Source: Lachnospiraceae bacterium (GTDB lineage: Bacteria; Bacillota; Clostridia; Lachnospirales; Lachnospiraceae). From it: a DNA stretch of 64,000 bases. Within the stretch, counting starts at the first letter, position 1. Every line of letters begins with the position of its first letter. Shown in pieces: positions 26,008 to 35,067 of the stretch. The stretch is taken from NCBI GenBank assembly GCA_030524525.1, contig JAUNGI010000008.1, positions 1 through 64,000 of the forward strand. Direction: 5' to 3'. The notes below the pieces were generated by a model, which saw only the letters and a list, made by a program, of their open reading frames with translations, searched no databases and was not told the DNA's origin. A program made the position numbers and the translations under genes.

Positions 26008-27372
26008 TCATAATTCGATCTCTGCGATCCGCAGCTCCTCGCGGTGCGCTTTCAACCACGGAAGCGCCGCCCCGACCCGCTCTCCCGGCGCAAGCACCGG
26101 AATGCCCGGCGGATACGGCGTTACCCATTCGCCGCTGATCTCCGCTCCGGTCAGCTCGGAAACCTTCCGCACGCTCCCCGGCGCTTCCAGCGCCGCGAGC
26201 ATCGGCAGCACCGCCTCGTTTTGCGGAAACGCACGCAGGCTCCCGTCTTCCTCCGGCAGCCGCACGTTTTCCGCCCCCAGCCGCTTGTCCAGCGCCGTAA
26301 GCGCCGCCCACAGCCGTGCAAAGCCTTCGTCGGTATCGCACGGGCTGGTCATCAAAAGCGCATAGCGCTCCGCCGCCATTTCCGGCTGAATCGAAAATTC
26401 ATCTTTTAGTATATCATAAATCTCGCGCCCTGTCATTCTGAACTTTCTGTCGAAGATCAGCAGCTTTCCGGGGTCGCGTCCCGCAGGCGGCAGCGCGGCA
26501 AGCTCTTTCAGCGCCTCGCTTTTCCGGTAAAACTCCGCGAGCCGCCGGGCGTAGCGGCGCATCGCCTCCCGCCCCTTTGCTTCCGCCCATTCCATGCACG
26601 CGTCCATGCCCGCCATCAGCGGATAGGACGGGCTGGAGGTTTCAAACATCCCCAGATACGTTTCCACCCGCTCCGCCGGCACGCGGCTGCCGCAAAGCGA
26701 CAAAAGCGCGGTCTGGGTCGGCGAGGGAAGCGTTTTGTGGAGACTCTGGATCACCAGATCCGCCCCCTGCGAAACGGCGCTCTCCGGAAAATCCTCCCGG
26801 TCGCCCAGAGGCAGATGCGCTCCGTGCGCTTCGTCTACGATGCAGATCGTTCCGCTCCGGCGACACGCGCGGACGATCCCGGCAACGTCCGACGTCACGC
26901 CCTCGTAAGTCGGGGAGGTCAGGATGCAGGCGGCATACGCATCGCGCGAAAGCGCCTCCTCCACCAGCGAAAGCGGCAGCGCGCCCGCATAGCCCAGAGG
27001 CTCGGTCGGCGGATACAGCCAGACCGGAACCGCCCCCCGCAGCGCCAGCGCATGATAGACCGCCTTATGACAATTCCTTGCGGCGAGCACCTTTTCCCCC
27101 GGACGCACCGCAGCGAACACGGCGGCAAGCAGCCCGCAGGTGCTGCCGTTGACAAGGAACCAGCTCCGCTCCGCTCCCACAACACGGGCGGCGCGCTCCA
27201 TCGCGTCCTTCAGAACGCCCTGCGCATCGTGCAGGTTGTCAAAGCCGTCGATCTCCGTTATATCCATCGCGTACCAGTCGAACGCTCCCTCGCCCCGGCG
27301 CTTGTGACCGGGCATGTGCATCGGATATGCGTCCGATCTGCCGTACGCCTCCAGCGCTTCCCATAATGCCAT
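26008..27372 (-). CDS. PLP-dependent Orn/Lys/Arg decarboxylase family protein
   Basis: The 454-aa fold type I PLP enzyme of the group III decarboxylase family (YaaO/SpeA type) has PMHMPGHKRRG, the substrate-entry motif MDITEIDGFDNLHD, WFLVNGSTCGLLAAVFA, VDEAHGAHLPLGD and the PLP lysine in IQSLHKTLPSPTQTALL. It decarboxylates arginine, lysine or ornithine to a polyamine precursor; which one is not clear. Shorter than the full-size inducible decarboxylases, like YaaO. Start 27372 has GGAAGGGGAA upstream. First gene of the operon. Confidence 0.9.
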   Translation of the reverse strand: MALWEALEAYGRSDAYPMHMPGHKRRGEGAFDWYAMDITEIDGFDNLHDAQGVLKDAMERAARVVGAERSWFLVNGSTCGLLAAVFAAVRPGEKVLAARNCHKAVYHALALRGAVPVWLYPPTEPLGYAGALPLSLVEEALSRDAYAACILTSPTYEGVTSDVAGIVRACRRSGTICIVDEAHGAHLPLGDREDFPESAVSQGADLVIQSLHKTLPSPTQTALLSLCGSRVPAERVETYLGMFETSSPSYPLMAGMDACMEWAEAKGREAMRRYARRLAEFYRKSEALKELAALPPAGRDPGKLLIFDRKFRMTGREIYDILKDEFSIQPEMAAERYALLMTSPCDTDEGFARLWAALTALDKRLGAENVRLPEEDGSLRAFPQNEAVLPMLAALEAPGSVRKVSELTGAEISGEWVTPYPPGIPVLAPGERVGAALPWLKAHREELRIAEIEL

Positions 27373-27459
27373 CGCAGTTTCCCCTTCCCTTTTCCATAAG
27401 CGCCGCGGTCTCCCGCTCTCGCCACACGGCGCGTTTGCTCCCGGTGCGGCGCCGGTTCT

Positions 27460-27488
27460 ATTGTAGCGCCATTTTCCAGTACTGTCCA
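27460..27488 (-). promoter_or_regulatory. Promoter of the decarboxylase-holB-ricT-rsmI operon
   Basis: TGGACA (27483-27488) and TACAAT (27460-27465) with a 17-bp spacer, about 90 bp before the decarboxylase start. Confidence 0.65.
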
Positions 27489-27570
27489 TGAAAAATTCAC
27501 TAGGATTTTTCCGGTTCCTATGGTATTCTTTTAATCAGCAGCAAAAGATTTTTCAGAAAGGGGCGTTTTT

Positions 27571-28917
27571 ATGACTACCCAGTCCCGCAGCGCTTCCCAA
27601 AGGGCGCAGACCTCTCAGACACGCGGCGCTTCCCGAAGGACGCAGACCTCACAGACACGCAGCGCTTCCCAAAGAGGGCAGACCTCTCAAACACGCGGCG
27701 CTTCCCGGCAGACCCAGACCTCCCGGAATCGAAACGCCTCCCGACGGACGCAGACCTCCCGGAACCGCGGACGCAGCCCGCAGAAGCGGATCTTCGGGTG
27801 CTTTACGGAGTTCCAATTTTATGCATTGGTTTATCTGGCGGGAATCGTTTTATTAAATATCGTTATCTGGTCGAGCCGGAGCTTCTGCGACTGGTTTTCC
27901 GAATACGTTTTTCCGATCTTTCTCAATACATACGGACGTTTGACCCGCCTCTTTCCCTTTTCGGTGGGAGAGGTTCTGATCGTGCTGGGGATCCTTCTGT
28001 GCCTGCTTGCGGCGCTGCTGTGGATCTTCCTATGTATATGGCGAAAAAATCGAAGATTTGCCGGAGCCTGTCGGCTCATTCGCGGCTACTACCGTTTTTT
28101 CACCGCCGTTCTGCTGAACGTCGCCCTGCTGATGACGCTCAACTGCTTTGTTTTGTATCACTGCACGCCCATCGACCCCAATCCCGCCCGCGAAACGCGG
28201 GAATACACCGGCGAGGAGCTGCTGACGCTGCGGAATTTCGTCGTGGAGCAGGCGAATGCGCTTGCCGACCAAATGGAGCGCGACGAGGACGGACTTGTGG
28301 TCTATACCGGCGACCTACAGGCGGAATGCCGAAAAGCGATGCGCCGGCTTGGAGATACCTATCCGAAGCTGGACGGCTGGTACACCAAGGTCAAAACGCT
28401 GCATTTTTCCGATCTGGTAAGTCAGATGTACATCGGCGGTTACTTCTTTCCCTTTTCTATGGAGGCAAACGCCAACGGCAATATGTACCTCGTCAATTAT
28501 CCGGAGGTATACTGCCATGAGCTTGCGCATACCCGCGGCTACATATATGAGGACGAAGCCAACTTCCTGAGCTATCTCGCCTGCATCGGCAGCGACGATC
28601 CGTTTTTGCAGTACAGCGGCTACCTGAGCGTGATCAGCTACATCGAGCGCGACTGCGAGGAAAGTCTCGCGAACGGCTGGCAGGCGGAAGCGGTCGGCTG
28701 GAACGAGTATATCGCGCAGGTCGATCTGGCGTTTCTGGAGCCGGGCGCATGGGAACGGATCGAGGAAAACGCCGTTATCAGCACCGAGACCGTGGAGGCG
28801 GTCTCCGACAAGGTGACCGACGCCTCGCTGAAGGTAAACGGCGTGCAGAGCGGCATTGTAAGCTACTCCGAGGTCGTCGGGCTGCTGCTCGCATACTACG
28901 ACGGAATTTTATATTAG
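27571..28917 (+). CDS. DUF3810-family membrane metallopeptidase-like protein
   Basis: The 448-aa protein has a cytoplasmic Ser/Gln/Thr/Arg-rich tail of five 12-residue repeats, then three membrane helices (about 82-103, 123-152 and 170-188), then an extracellular domain with EVYCHELAHTRGYIYEDEANFLSYLAC. HELAH plus the downstream E-x-x-A-N-F is the zinc-peptidase signature of DUF3810. Substrate is unknown. The ribosome-binding site is AAAGGGG. It precedes trmB by 30 bp and is probably co-transcribed. The repeated tail is unusual for the family. Confidence 0.85.
   Translation: MTTQSRSASQRAQTSQTRGASRRTQTSQTRSASQRGQTSQTRGASRQTQTSRNRNASRRTQTSRNRGRSPQKRIFGCFTEFQFYALVYLAGIVLLNIVIWSSRSFCDWFSEYVFPIFLNTYGRLTRLFPFSVGEVLIVLGILLCLLAALLWIFLCIWRKNRRFAGACRLIRGYYRFFTAVLLNVALLMTLNCFVLYHCTPIDPNPARETREYTGEELLTLRNFVVEQANALADQMERDEDGLVVYTGDLQAECRKAMRRLGDTYPKLDGWYTKVKTLHFSDLVSQMYIGGYFFPFSMEANANGNMYLVNYPEVYCHELAHTRGYIYEDEANFLSYLACIGSDDPFLQYSGYLSVISYIERDCEESLANGWQAEAVGWNEYIAQVDLAFLEPGAWERIEENAVISTETVEAVSDKVTDASLKVNGVQSGIVSYSEVVGLLLAYYDGILY
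27586..27765 (+). repeat. Five in-frame 36-bp tandem repeats
   Basis: The repeats encode the 12-residue unit R(S/G/N)ASxxxQTSxx five times, at codons 6-65 of the DUF3810 gene. Copies 1 and 3 are nearly the same and so are 2, 4 and 5, suggesting duplication of a two-unit block. Strongly basic, free of acidic residues. Confidence 0.85.
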
Positions 28918-28947
28918 AGCTTGAACGCTTCGCTATGGAGGTACGAT

Positions 28948-29601
28948 ATGAGACTGCGAAATATTCCGGGAGCCAGAGAGGAAATGCTGGTGAATCCCTA
29001 TGTCATTCAGGAGCCGGAGACCCACAGGGGGCATTGGAGGGAGCTGTTCGGCAGCGACCGGCCGCTCCACATTGAGATCGGTATGGGCAAGGGACAATTT
29101 CTGACGACGCTTGCCGCGCAAAATCCGGAGATCAGCTATCTGGGCATCGAAAAATACGCCAGCGTCCTGCTGCGCGCCGTGGAAAAACAGGAAGCGCTTG
29201 CCCTTCCCAATCTGCGCTTCCTGCGCTTCGACGCGGAGGATCTGGAAAACATTTTTGCCGAAGGAGAGGTCGATCGGATCTATCTGAACTTTTCCGACCC
29301 GTGGCCCAAGGACCGCCACGCCAAACGGCGCCTTACCTCGACCCGCTTTTTAGAACGCTACTCCCACGTGCTTGCTCCGACGGGCTATGTGGCGTTCAAG
29401 ACCGACAACCGAGGCCTGTTTGATTTTTCCGTGGAGCAGGCGCAGGAGGCCGGCTGGCAGCTTTCCGAGGTGACCTACGACCTGCATCACAGCCCTTACG
29501 CCGAGGGGAATATCATGACGGAATATGAAGAACGCTTTTCGGCTCAGGGCAATCCGATCTGCCGCTTTGCGGCGCGGATGCCGGAACAAACGGGCAACTG
29601 A
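28948..29601 (+). CDS. trmB: tRNA (guanine-N7-)-methyltransferase
   Basis: The 217-aa SAM enzyme makes m7G46 in tRNA. Motifs: LHIEIGMGKGQFLTTLA (SAM loop), YLGIEKYASVLLRA, and the catalytic/tRNA-binding FSDPWPKDRHAKRRLTS, and the C-terminal NIMTEYEERF typical of TrmB. Start at 28948 has GGAGG six bases upstream. The adjacent small protein and tRNA-Lys gene may share the locus by chance. Confidence 0.96.
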   Translation: MRLRNIPGAREEMLVNPYVIQEPETHRGHWRELFGSDRPLHIEIGMGKGQFLTTLAAQNPEISYLGIEKYASVLLRAVEKQEALALPNLRFLRFDAEDLENIFAEGEVDRIYLNFSDPWPKDRHAKRRLTSTRFLERYSHVLAPTGYVAFKTDNRGLFDFSVEQAQEAGWQLSEVTYDLHHSPYAEGNIMTEYEERFSAQGNPICRFAARMPEQTGN

Positions 29602-29690
29602 CAGAAGAATCCTTTTCTCGATCTTTGCATATACTAAGGCAGCATCGTTTATGGTGTCCGCGCCGCTTTCGCCGGACACGGAGGAGCAGT

Positions 29691-29891
29691 ATGAACCTCA
29701 AACATCGCCTTGCCGCCTGCCTTGCCTGCAACCAGCGCCTGAATATCCATGCCGTAAAGATCCGCCGGGGGCTCGATACGGTCAACCAGATCCTTGCCTC
29801 CGCCAACGTGTGCGGCTGCTCCAAATGCCGCCGGAAAGGCACGAATAAAAACGGCTGCAAAGGAAAATTCGGAAAATCGGAAAAAAAATAA
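29691..29891 (+). CDS. Small basic Cys-rich protein, unknown
   Basis: The 66-residue frame starts with ATG after GAGGAG and has two cysteine groups, CLAC near residue 10 and CGCSKCRRKGTNKNGC near 42-57, in a strongly basic background (many Lys and Arg). The spacing suggests a zinc or iron-sulfur site, perhaps nucleic-acid binding. It does not match a family I know. It is 89 bp after trmB and before the tRNA-Lys promoter. No terminator is obvious before it. Confidence 0.6.
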   Translation: MNLKHRLAACLACNQRLNIHAVKIRRGLDTVNQILASANVCGCSKCRRKGTNKNGCKGKFGKSEKK

Positions 29892-29910
29892 AGTTTTTCG
29901 AAAAAAAGTG

Positions 29911-29939
29911 TTGCATTTTAATTTCCCATGAGCTATAAT
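29911..29939 (+). promoter_or_regulatory. Promoter of tRNA-Lys
   Basis: TTGCAT at 29911-29916 and a perfect TATAAT at 29934-29939, 17 bp apart, 36 bp before the tRNA 5' end. Confidence 0.85.
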
Positions 29940-29975
29940 AGCTCTCGTGTTCGGACAAAATAAGAACATGCGAAT

Positions 29976-30048
29976 GCGCCTCTAGCTCAGTTGGTAGAGC
30001 ACCTGACTCTTAATCAGGGTGTCCAGGGTTCGAGCCCCTGGAGGCGCA
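29976..30048 (+). tRNA. tRNA-Lys (anticodon CTT)
   Basis: The 73-nt cloverleaf has acceptor GCGCCTC/GAGGCGC, D-arm GCTCAGTTGGTAGAGC, anticodon stem CCTGA/TCAGG with loop CTCTTAA giving CTT, and T-arm CCAGGGTTCGAGCCCCTGG. Discriminator is A; CCA is not encoded. Reads AAG codons. Confidence 0.97.
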
Positions 30049-30052
30049 GCAA

Positions 30053-30098
30053 AGGCCTCAGTTCGACAGCTTTGACTGTTGGGCAGGGGTCTTTTTTT
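30053..30098 (+). terminator. Terminator after tRNA-Lys
   Basis: An imperfect hairpin with GACAG/CTGTT core is followed by seven T residues (30091-30098), starting five bases after the tRNA. Confidence 0.7.
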
Positions 30099-30130
30099 CG
30101 TCTCTGCCGCCCGCGCACGGACACAAAACA

Positions 30131-30166
30131 AGCCCCCCGGAGCCGCAAACTCCGAGGGGCTTCCGC
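30131..30166 (-). terminator. Complete eno terminator, displaced 1 kb by the fic cassette
   Basis: On the minus strand AAGCCCCTCGGAG pairs with CTCCGGGGGGCTT (one T-G pair) around a seven-base loop, followed by GTTTTG. The 5' arm and loop are repeated exactly next to the eno stop codon at 31143-31167, showing that this was originally the eno terminator. Confidence 0.75.
30142..30166. repeat. 25-bp direct repeat, fic cassette left copy
   Basis: Identical over 25 bp to 31143-31167 and in the same orientation, with a 1001-bp offset; the flanking bases differ on both sides. Confidence 0.92.
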
Positions 30167-30219
30167 AAAGTGCTTGCATTTCTTTTCCGCGCGTGTTTAG
30201 ATAGGAACCGAAACGCTCT

Positions 30220-30247
30220 GAAAGCACATCGTTTTTGATGTGCTTTC
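30220..30247 (-). terminator. Terminator-like hairpin after fic
   Basis: GAAAGCACATC pairs perfectly with GATGTGCTTTC around a six-base loop, five bases past the fic stop. No T-run follows on the minus strand, but the stem is strong. Confidence 0.6.
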
Positions 30248-30251
30248 CTGC

Positions 30252-31049
30252 CTAACGCTTAGGCGTTACTCTATGTGGTTTTGTTGTTTTCTCCGGTTCC
30301 TGCTGCGGCAGATATTCCTTTACCTGTTCCCAAAACGCGTGCTGTCTCTTGATAAAATAGTCAGCGAGCGGTCGCGCATCCTGATCCACCTGTGCCGTAT
30401 GCAGTACATGATAATAGGTTAGTTTGTCTTCGTCCTGAATGATCACCGGCATTCGCCTATGTTGTAAGCACTGACGGAGCAAAAGGAGCCGTCCGGTTCT
30501 GCCGTTTCCGTCCTGAAACGGATGGATCTGTTCATACTCTGCGTGAAATTGCGCCAAAACCAGCGGATCATAAGTTGTATTTTCATATCGAGAAAGTAAC
30601 CTTTGCATCGCCGCCGGAATATCCTTCGGCAGAACGGTTCGAATATCCGATACCTGATTGGCACGGTTCTTATACTCGCCAACCGGATACCCGTTGGCGG
30701 CATCCTCAAAAACGCCTACTTTTAAGCAATAATGAAATTCCTTTATCAGCTCTTCACTCAAAGGCTGTTCCAAGGTTTTGAGCATATGGTTAAACATCTT
30801 AAAATGTCCGGTCATTTCTTCAATGTCCTTGGAGCGGTAGATCGTATCGCCCTCTGCATATAAAGTACCGGTATCAAACAAAGATGCTGTCTGCTCACTT
30901 GTCAGTGTGCTGCCCTCGATTTTGTTAGAGTTATACGCCATTTGCTTTTGTATCAGCGCATAAAGCCCTTTTCTGTCATTTGCCGCAAACTCCGCCTGCA
31001 GCTGCGCGATCATTTTTTCAACGATCCCACGCTCTTCTTCTCTCGTCAT
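30252..31049 (-). CDS. Fic-family protein (AMP/NMP transferase)
   Basis: The 265-aa protein has the full Fic motif HPFQDGNGRTGRLLLL (catalytic His, Asp/Asn and both Arg), a beta-hairpin region before it, and the inhibitory helix SNKIEGSTLT near residues 38-47, whose Glu normally blocks ATP binding. With the inhibitory helix N-terminal to the Fic core it fits class II. Fic enzymes AMPylate target Ser/Thr/Tyr residues; target unknown. Start at 31049 has AGGAGG. Lies in a 1-kb cassette bounded by 25-bp repeats in the eno terminator. No antitoxin gene is adjacent. Confidence 0.93.
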   Translation of the reverse strand: MTREEERGIVEKMIAQLQAEFAANDRKGLYALIQKQMAYNSNKIEGSTLTSEQTASLFDTGTLYAEGDTIYRSKDIEEMTGHFKMFNHMLKTLEQPLSEELIKEFHYCLKVGVFEDAANGYPVGEYKNRANQVSDIRTVLPKDIPAAMQRLLSRYENTTYDPLVLAQFHAEYEQIHPFQDGNGRTGRLLLLRQCLQHRRMPVIIQDEDKLTYYHVLHTAQVDQDARPLADYFIKRQHAFWEQVKEYLPQQEPEKTTKPHRVTPKR

Positions 31050-31085
31050 GCTGCCGCCCTCCTCTCGCCTCCAGCAAGTAGTTCT

Positions 31086-31115
31086 ATTGTAAGTGGTACA
31101 AGGCGGTTCTGTCAA
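31086..31115 (-). promoter_or_regulatory. Promoter of fic
   Basis: TTGACA (31110-31115) and TACAAT (31086-31091) with an 18-bp spacer, inside the inserted segment, so the cassette brought its own promoter. Confidence 0.75.
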
Positions 31116-31142
31116 CGAGATTGTATTCTCTGGGGCTGTTTG

Positions 31143-31167
31143 GCCGCAAACTCCGAGGGGCTTCCGC
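31143..31167. repeat. 25-bp direct repeat, fic cassette right copy
   Basis: Second copy of the repeat at 30142-30166. It starts 11 bp past the eno stop codon and holds only the first arm and loop of the eno terminator. Confidence 0.92.
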
Positions 31168-31177
31168 CGTTTTTCCT

Positions 31178-32683
<1,506 letters not shown>

Positions 32684-32687
<4 letters not shown>

Positions 32688-33076
32688 CTTCTATTTTCGG
32701 TGCCGCCGGATGCGCCCTGACCACCCGAACGGCTCTGCGCGCTCCCGATAGGATACACAGAGACGAGCGTCCCGTCCTCCCCCTTGACCTCCGGTTCCTT
32801 CCGTATGTAATGTTCATACAGCACGTTCAGAACAAGATTCGCCAGCTCCTCCGCGTCGATGGGTCGGTCGATGTTCGCAACGGGAATAACGTTTTCGTTG
32901 GGATCGCCCTCCGGCTCCGCTCCATCCGGCGCGGTATCAAAGGAGTGGTACAGCTGAAACGACTTTTTGTTCAGCTCGATGCGCATATAAGGCTTTGCAC
33001 CAAGCTCCTGCTCCTTTATCCGCGGCAGCAGCTTCGACGCCTCAAGAACCTCATGAAATCCGAGAAATGCGTACAT
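32684..33076 (-). CDS. Conserved hypothetical protein
   Basis: The 130-aa product MYAFLGFHEVLEAS... is soluble with no signal, mixed helix and strand, and a Gly/Ser-rich end. Start at 33076 is preceded by GGAGG; the ORF to 33106 has no ribosome-binding site. No family is recognised. It is transcribed in the same direction as, and ends inside the promoter of, eno; upstream is the M14/ATP-grasp operon, 82 bp away, of which it may be the last gene. Confidence 0.6.
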
Positions 33077-33158
33077 ATTCTCCCTCCGTACCGTTTTCCT
33101 CTGCACCTAGTTTACGCGCAAAGCCGGTGCCTGTCAACCGCACAGAGCCGTTTCGCAG

Positions 33159-34091
33159 CTACGGCGTACGCCGGATGATCTTGCAGACCGCCGTGTTGGC
33201 GTAGGTCAGCGGCTCGTCATGAACGAAGAAAACGATCCCGTCGCACGGCGACGTCAGCTCCTCCAGCGTGTCGCCCAGATAAACGTCCTGAATGCAGGCA
33301 AGCTTCTCTCCGGCGCGCACCGGATCGCCCGCCTGTACAAGCGGACGAAAGAGCCCCGCCTTTTCCGGCCGAACGGAAACGATCTGCGCGTCGGAAATGA
33401 TCTCCGACGGCTGCGCGGGCTTTGCCTCGCCCCGCAGGAGCCCTTCCGCGCGCATATACTGCAATACGCTCTCCACCACCTGTTCGCCGCTGACGGGGTC
33501 GAGTACGGCGGTGGTGCTGCTGTAAAGGCTGTACGCCTCGGTCTCCCAGATCTGCCAGTTGTAATTCAGCGTCGTGGTGTCGTACGGGCGCGGGCGGCGC
33601 AGGACGATATAGGGCAGCCCGAAGCTCTCGGCCTTCTTTGCCTGCTCAAAGCCGGTCTGCATGATATGCACATGCGGGAGGTAGCGTCCGGGCATATAAA
33701 AGGAAGCAAACTGAATGCCGCGCCGGTACTTGCTCACCTTGTCAAAAACGCCGGCGGCGATCCGCTGCGTCGTTTCGCCCAAGGAATAGCCCGGAAACAT
33801 GCGGTTCACGTCGGTATTGTCGGTGGGCCAGAAGCGCCTTCCAATGTTCATCGAGTACGGATTCAGGGACGGGATCACAAGGATCTCCCGATCCTCGCAA
33901 AGCTCGCCGGCTTCCTCCAGCTGCCGCAGCCGCCGCATCAGCAGGGAACACATATAGATCTGCTGATATTCGTTGCCCCGCAGACTGCCTACCACCGCCA
34001 GCGCCTTTTCGCCCTGCCCGAACCGATAGCCGGTAATGCGAAAATCGTCCCGATACAGCGCCGGAAGCCTAAAGATCTCCGTTTCCCGCAT
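33159..34091 (-). CDS. M14-like (aspartoacylase/AstE-fold) protein lacking metal ligands
   Basis: The 310-aa protein follows and overlaps the intact M14-like gene by 23 bp and shares its layout: strand-loop VVGSLRGNEYQQ, IPSLNPYSMNIGRRF, DVNRMFPGYSLGETTQRIA, and a C-terminal beta-barrel (VQAGDPVRAGEKLACIQD...CDGIVFF). The zinc ligands His41 and His128 of the neighbour correspond to Arg38 and an Ala here; only Glu41 remains. It is probably not a zinc hydrolase and may be a binding partner or regulator. Start has AGGAGG. Confidence 0.82.
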   Translation of the reverse strand: MRETEIFRLPALYRDDFRITGYRFGQGEKALAVVGSLRGNEYQQIYMCSLLMRRLRQLEEAGELCEDREILVIPSLNPYSMNIGRRFWPTDNTDVNRMFPGYSLGETTQRIAAGVFDKVSKYRRGIQFASFYMPGRYLPHVHIMQTGFEQAKKAESFGLPYIVLRRPRPYDTTTLNYNWQIWETEAYSLYSSTTAVLDPVSGEQVVESVLQYMRAEGLLRGEAKPAQPSEIISDAQIVSVRPEKAGLFRPLVQAGDPVRAGEKLACIQDVYLGDTLEELTSPCDGIVFFVHDEPLTYANTAVCKIIRRTP

Positions 34092-35067
34092 GACATCCTC
34101 CTCTCTCCGCGCCGACGCTCTCCTCCCAGCGTTCGCGGCTCATTTGCAGAATTCGCGCCAAAAGGGAGCCCTCCGAAACGACCGGATACTCCCGGATGGT
34201 AAACAGCAGCCCCTCCTGCGGAGCCGTAACGTCCGCCAGAAGCTTCCCCCGAAGCGGGTCGATGATCTTTCCGATGCTCTGCCCCTTGGCGACCCATACG
34301 CCGTGGGCGCTTTCCTTCTGAAAAATGCCGGAGACCGGCGCATTCAGAAAGCACACCTCGTCCGGACGGTGGCCGATCAGCGGCTTTTTCACCGTCTCCG
34401 CAGGACCGCGCCAGATGTCCAAGCTTTTCATCAGGGAAAAGATGCCCTCGGTCAGCTGCTCGCCGTACTCCTTCGTGATGCGCATTCCCACGCCCATTTC
34501 CACAACCAGCGTCGGCGTCTGGCGGCTGTTCAGGCTGTGCGCCAGCGTCGCCTCCAGCACCGTGCTGGCGCCGTGGATCCAGACAAAATCCACGTTTGCC
34601 CTGCACGCGTATGGCAGCAGCATGTCCTTATGCAGCTCGTTGATCCGGATCTGCGGCATTTCGGTCAGGTAAATGTTGCTCGCGTGGATATCAATGCAGA
34701 GACTGCTCCCCAGCAGGTCGTTGATAATGCCCGCCGCCAGATATTCGGTCATGGCTCCGTCAAGGGAGCCGGGGAACAGCCGGTTCATATCCAGATCGAA
34801 GCCGGGAATCCCTCGGCTGACCGAGTCGATCCCCAGCGGATTCATGGCGGGATAAACGTCCACCGTTCCGCACAAATATTCCGGATGCTCCGTGATTCGA
34901 CGGATCAGCTCGTAGCACACGTATTGTCCCTCCAGCTCGTCGCCGTGGATGCCGGTCACGATGCTGATCCGCTTTCCGTTTCCGCCGTCCTCCGGGCAGA
35001 GCCGGTTCTTCTGAATCCGCAGCTCCTCGTCCACCGGCAGCATGACCGACGTAATTTTTTCTATCAT
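34069..35067 (-). CDS. M14-like zinc hydrolase (succinylglutamate desuccinylase/aspartoacylase family)
   Basis: The 332-aa enzyme keeps the zinc triad: His41 and Glu44 in VTGIHGDELEG and His128 in CIDIHASN, as well as NPLGIDSVSRG, DMNRLFPG and VVEMGVGMRI (probable catalytic Glu). The C-terminal domain is a biotinyl-like barrel (GVWVAKGQSIGKIIDPLRG). Family members cleave amide bonds at small amino-acid or peptide termini. Start 35067 overlaps the transglutaminase stop by 4 bp (ATGA). It could trim or remove the product of the neighbouring ATP-grasp ligase. Confidence 0.88.
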   Translation of the reverse strand: MIEKITSVMLPVDEELRIQKNRLCPEDGGNGKRISIVTGIHGDELEGQYVCYELIRRITEHPEYLCGTVDVYPAMNPLGIDSVSRGIPGFDLDMNRLFPGSLDGAMTEYLAAGIINDLLGSSLCIDIHASNIYLTEMPQIRINELHKDMLLPYACRANVDFVWIHGASTVLEATLAHSLNSRQTPTLVVEMGVGMRITKEYGEQLTEGIFSLMKSLDIWRGPAETVKKPLIGHRPDEVCFLNAPVSGIFQKESAHGVWVAKGQSIGKIIDPLRGKLLADVTAPQEGLLFTIREYPVVSEGSLLARILQMSRERWEESVGAERGGCHAGNGDL

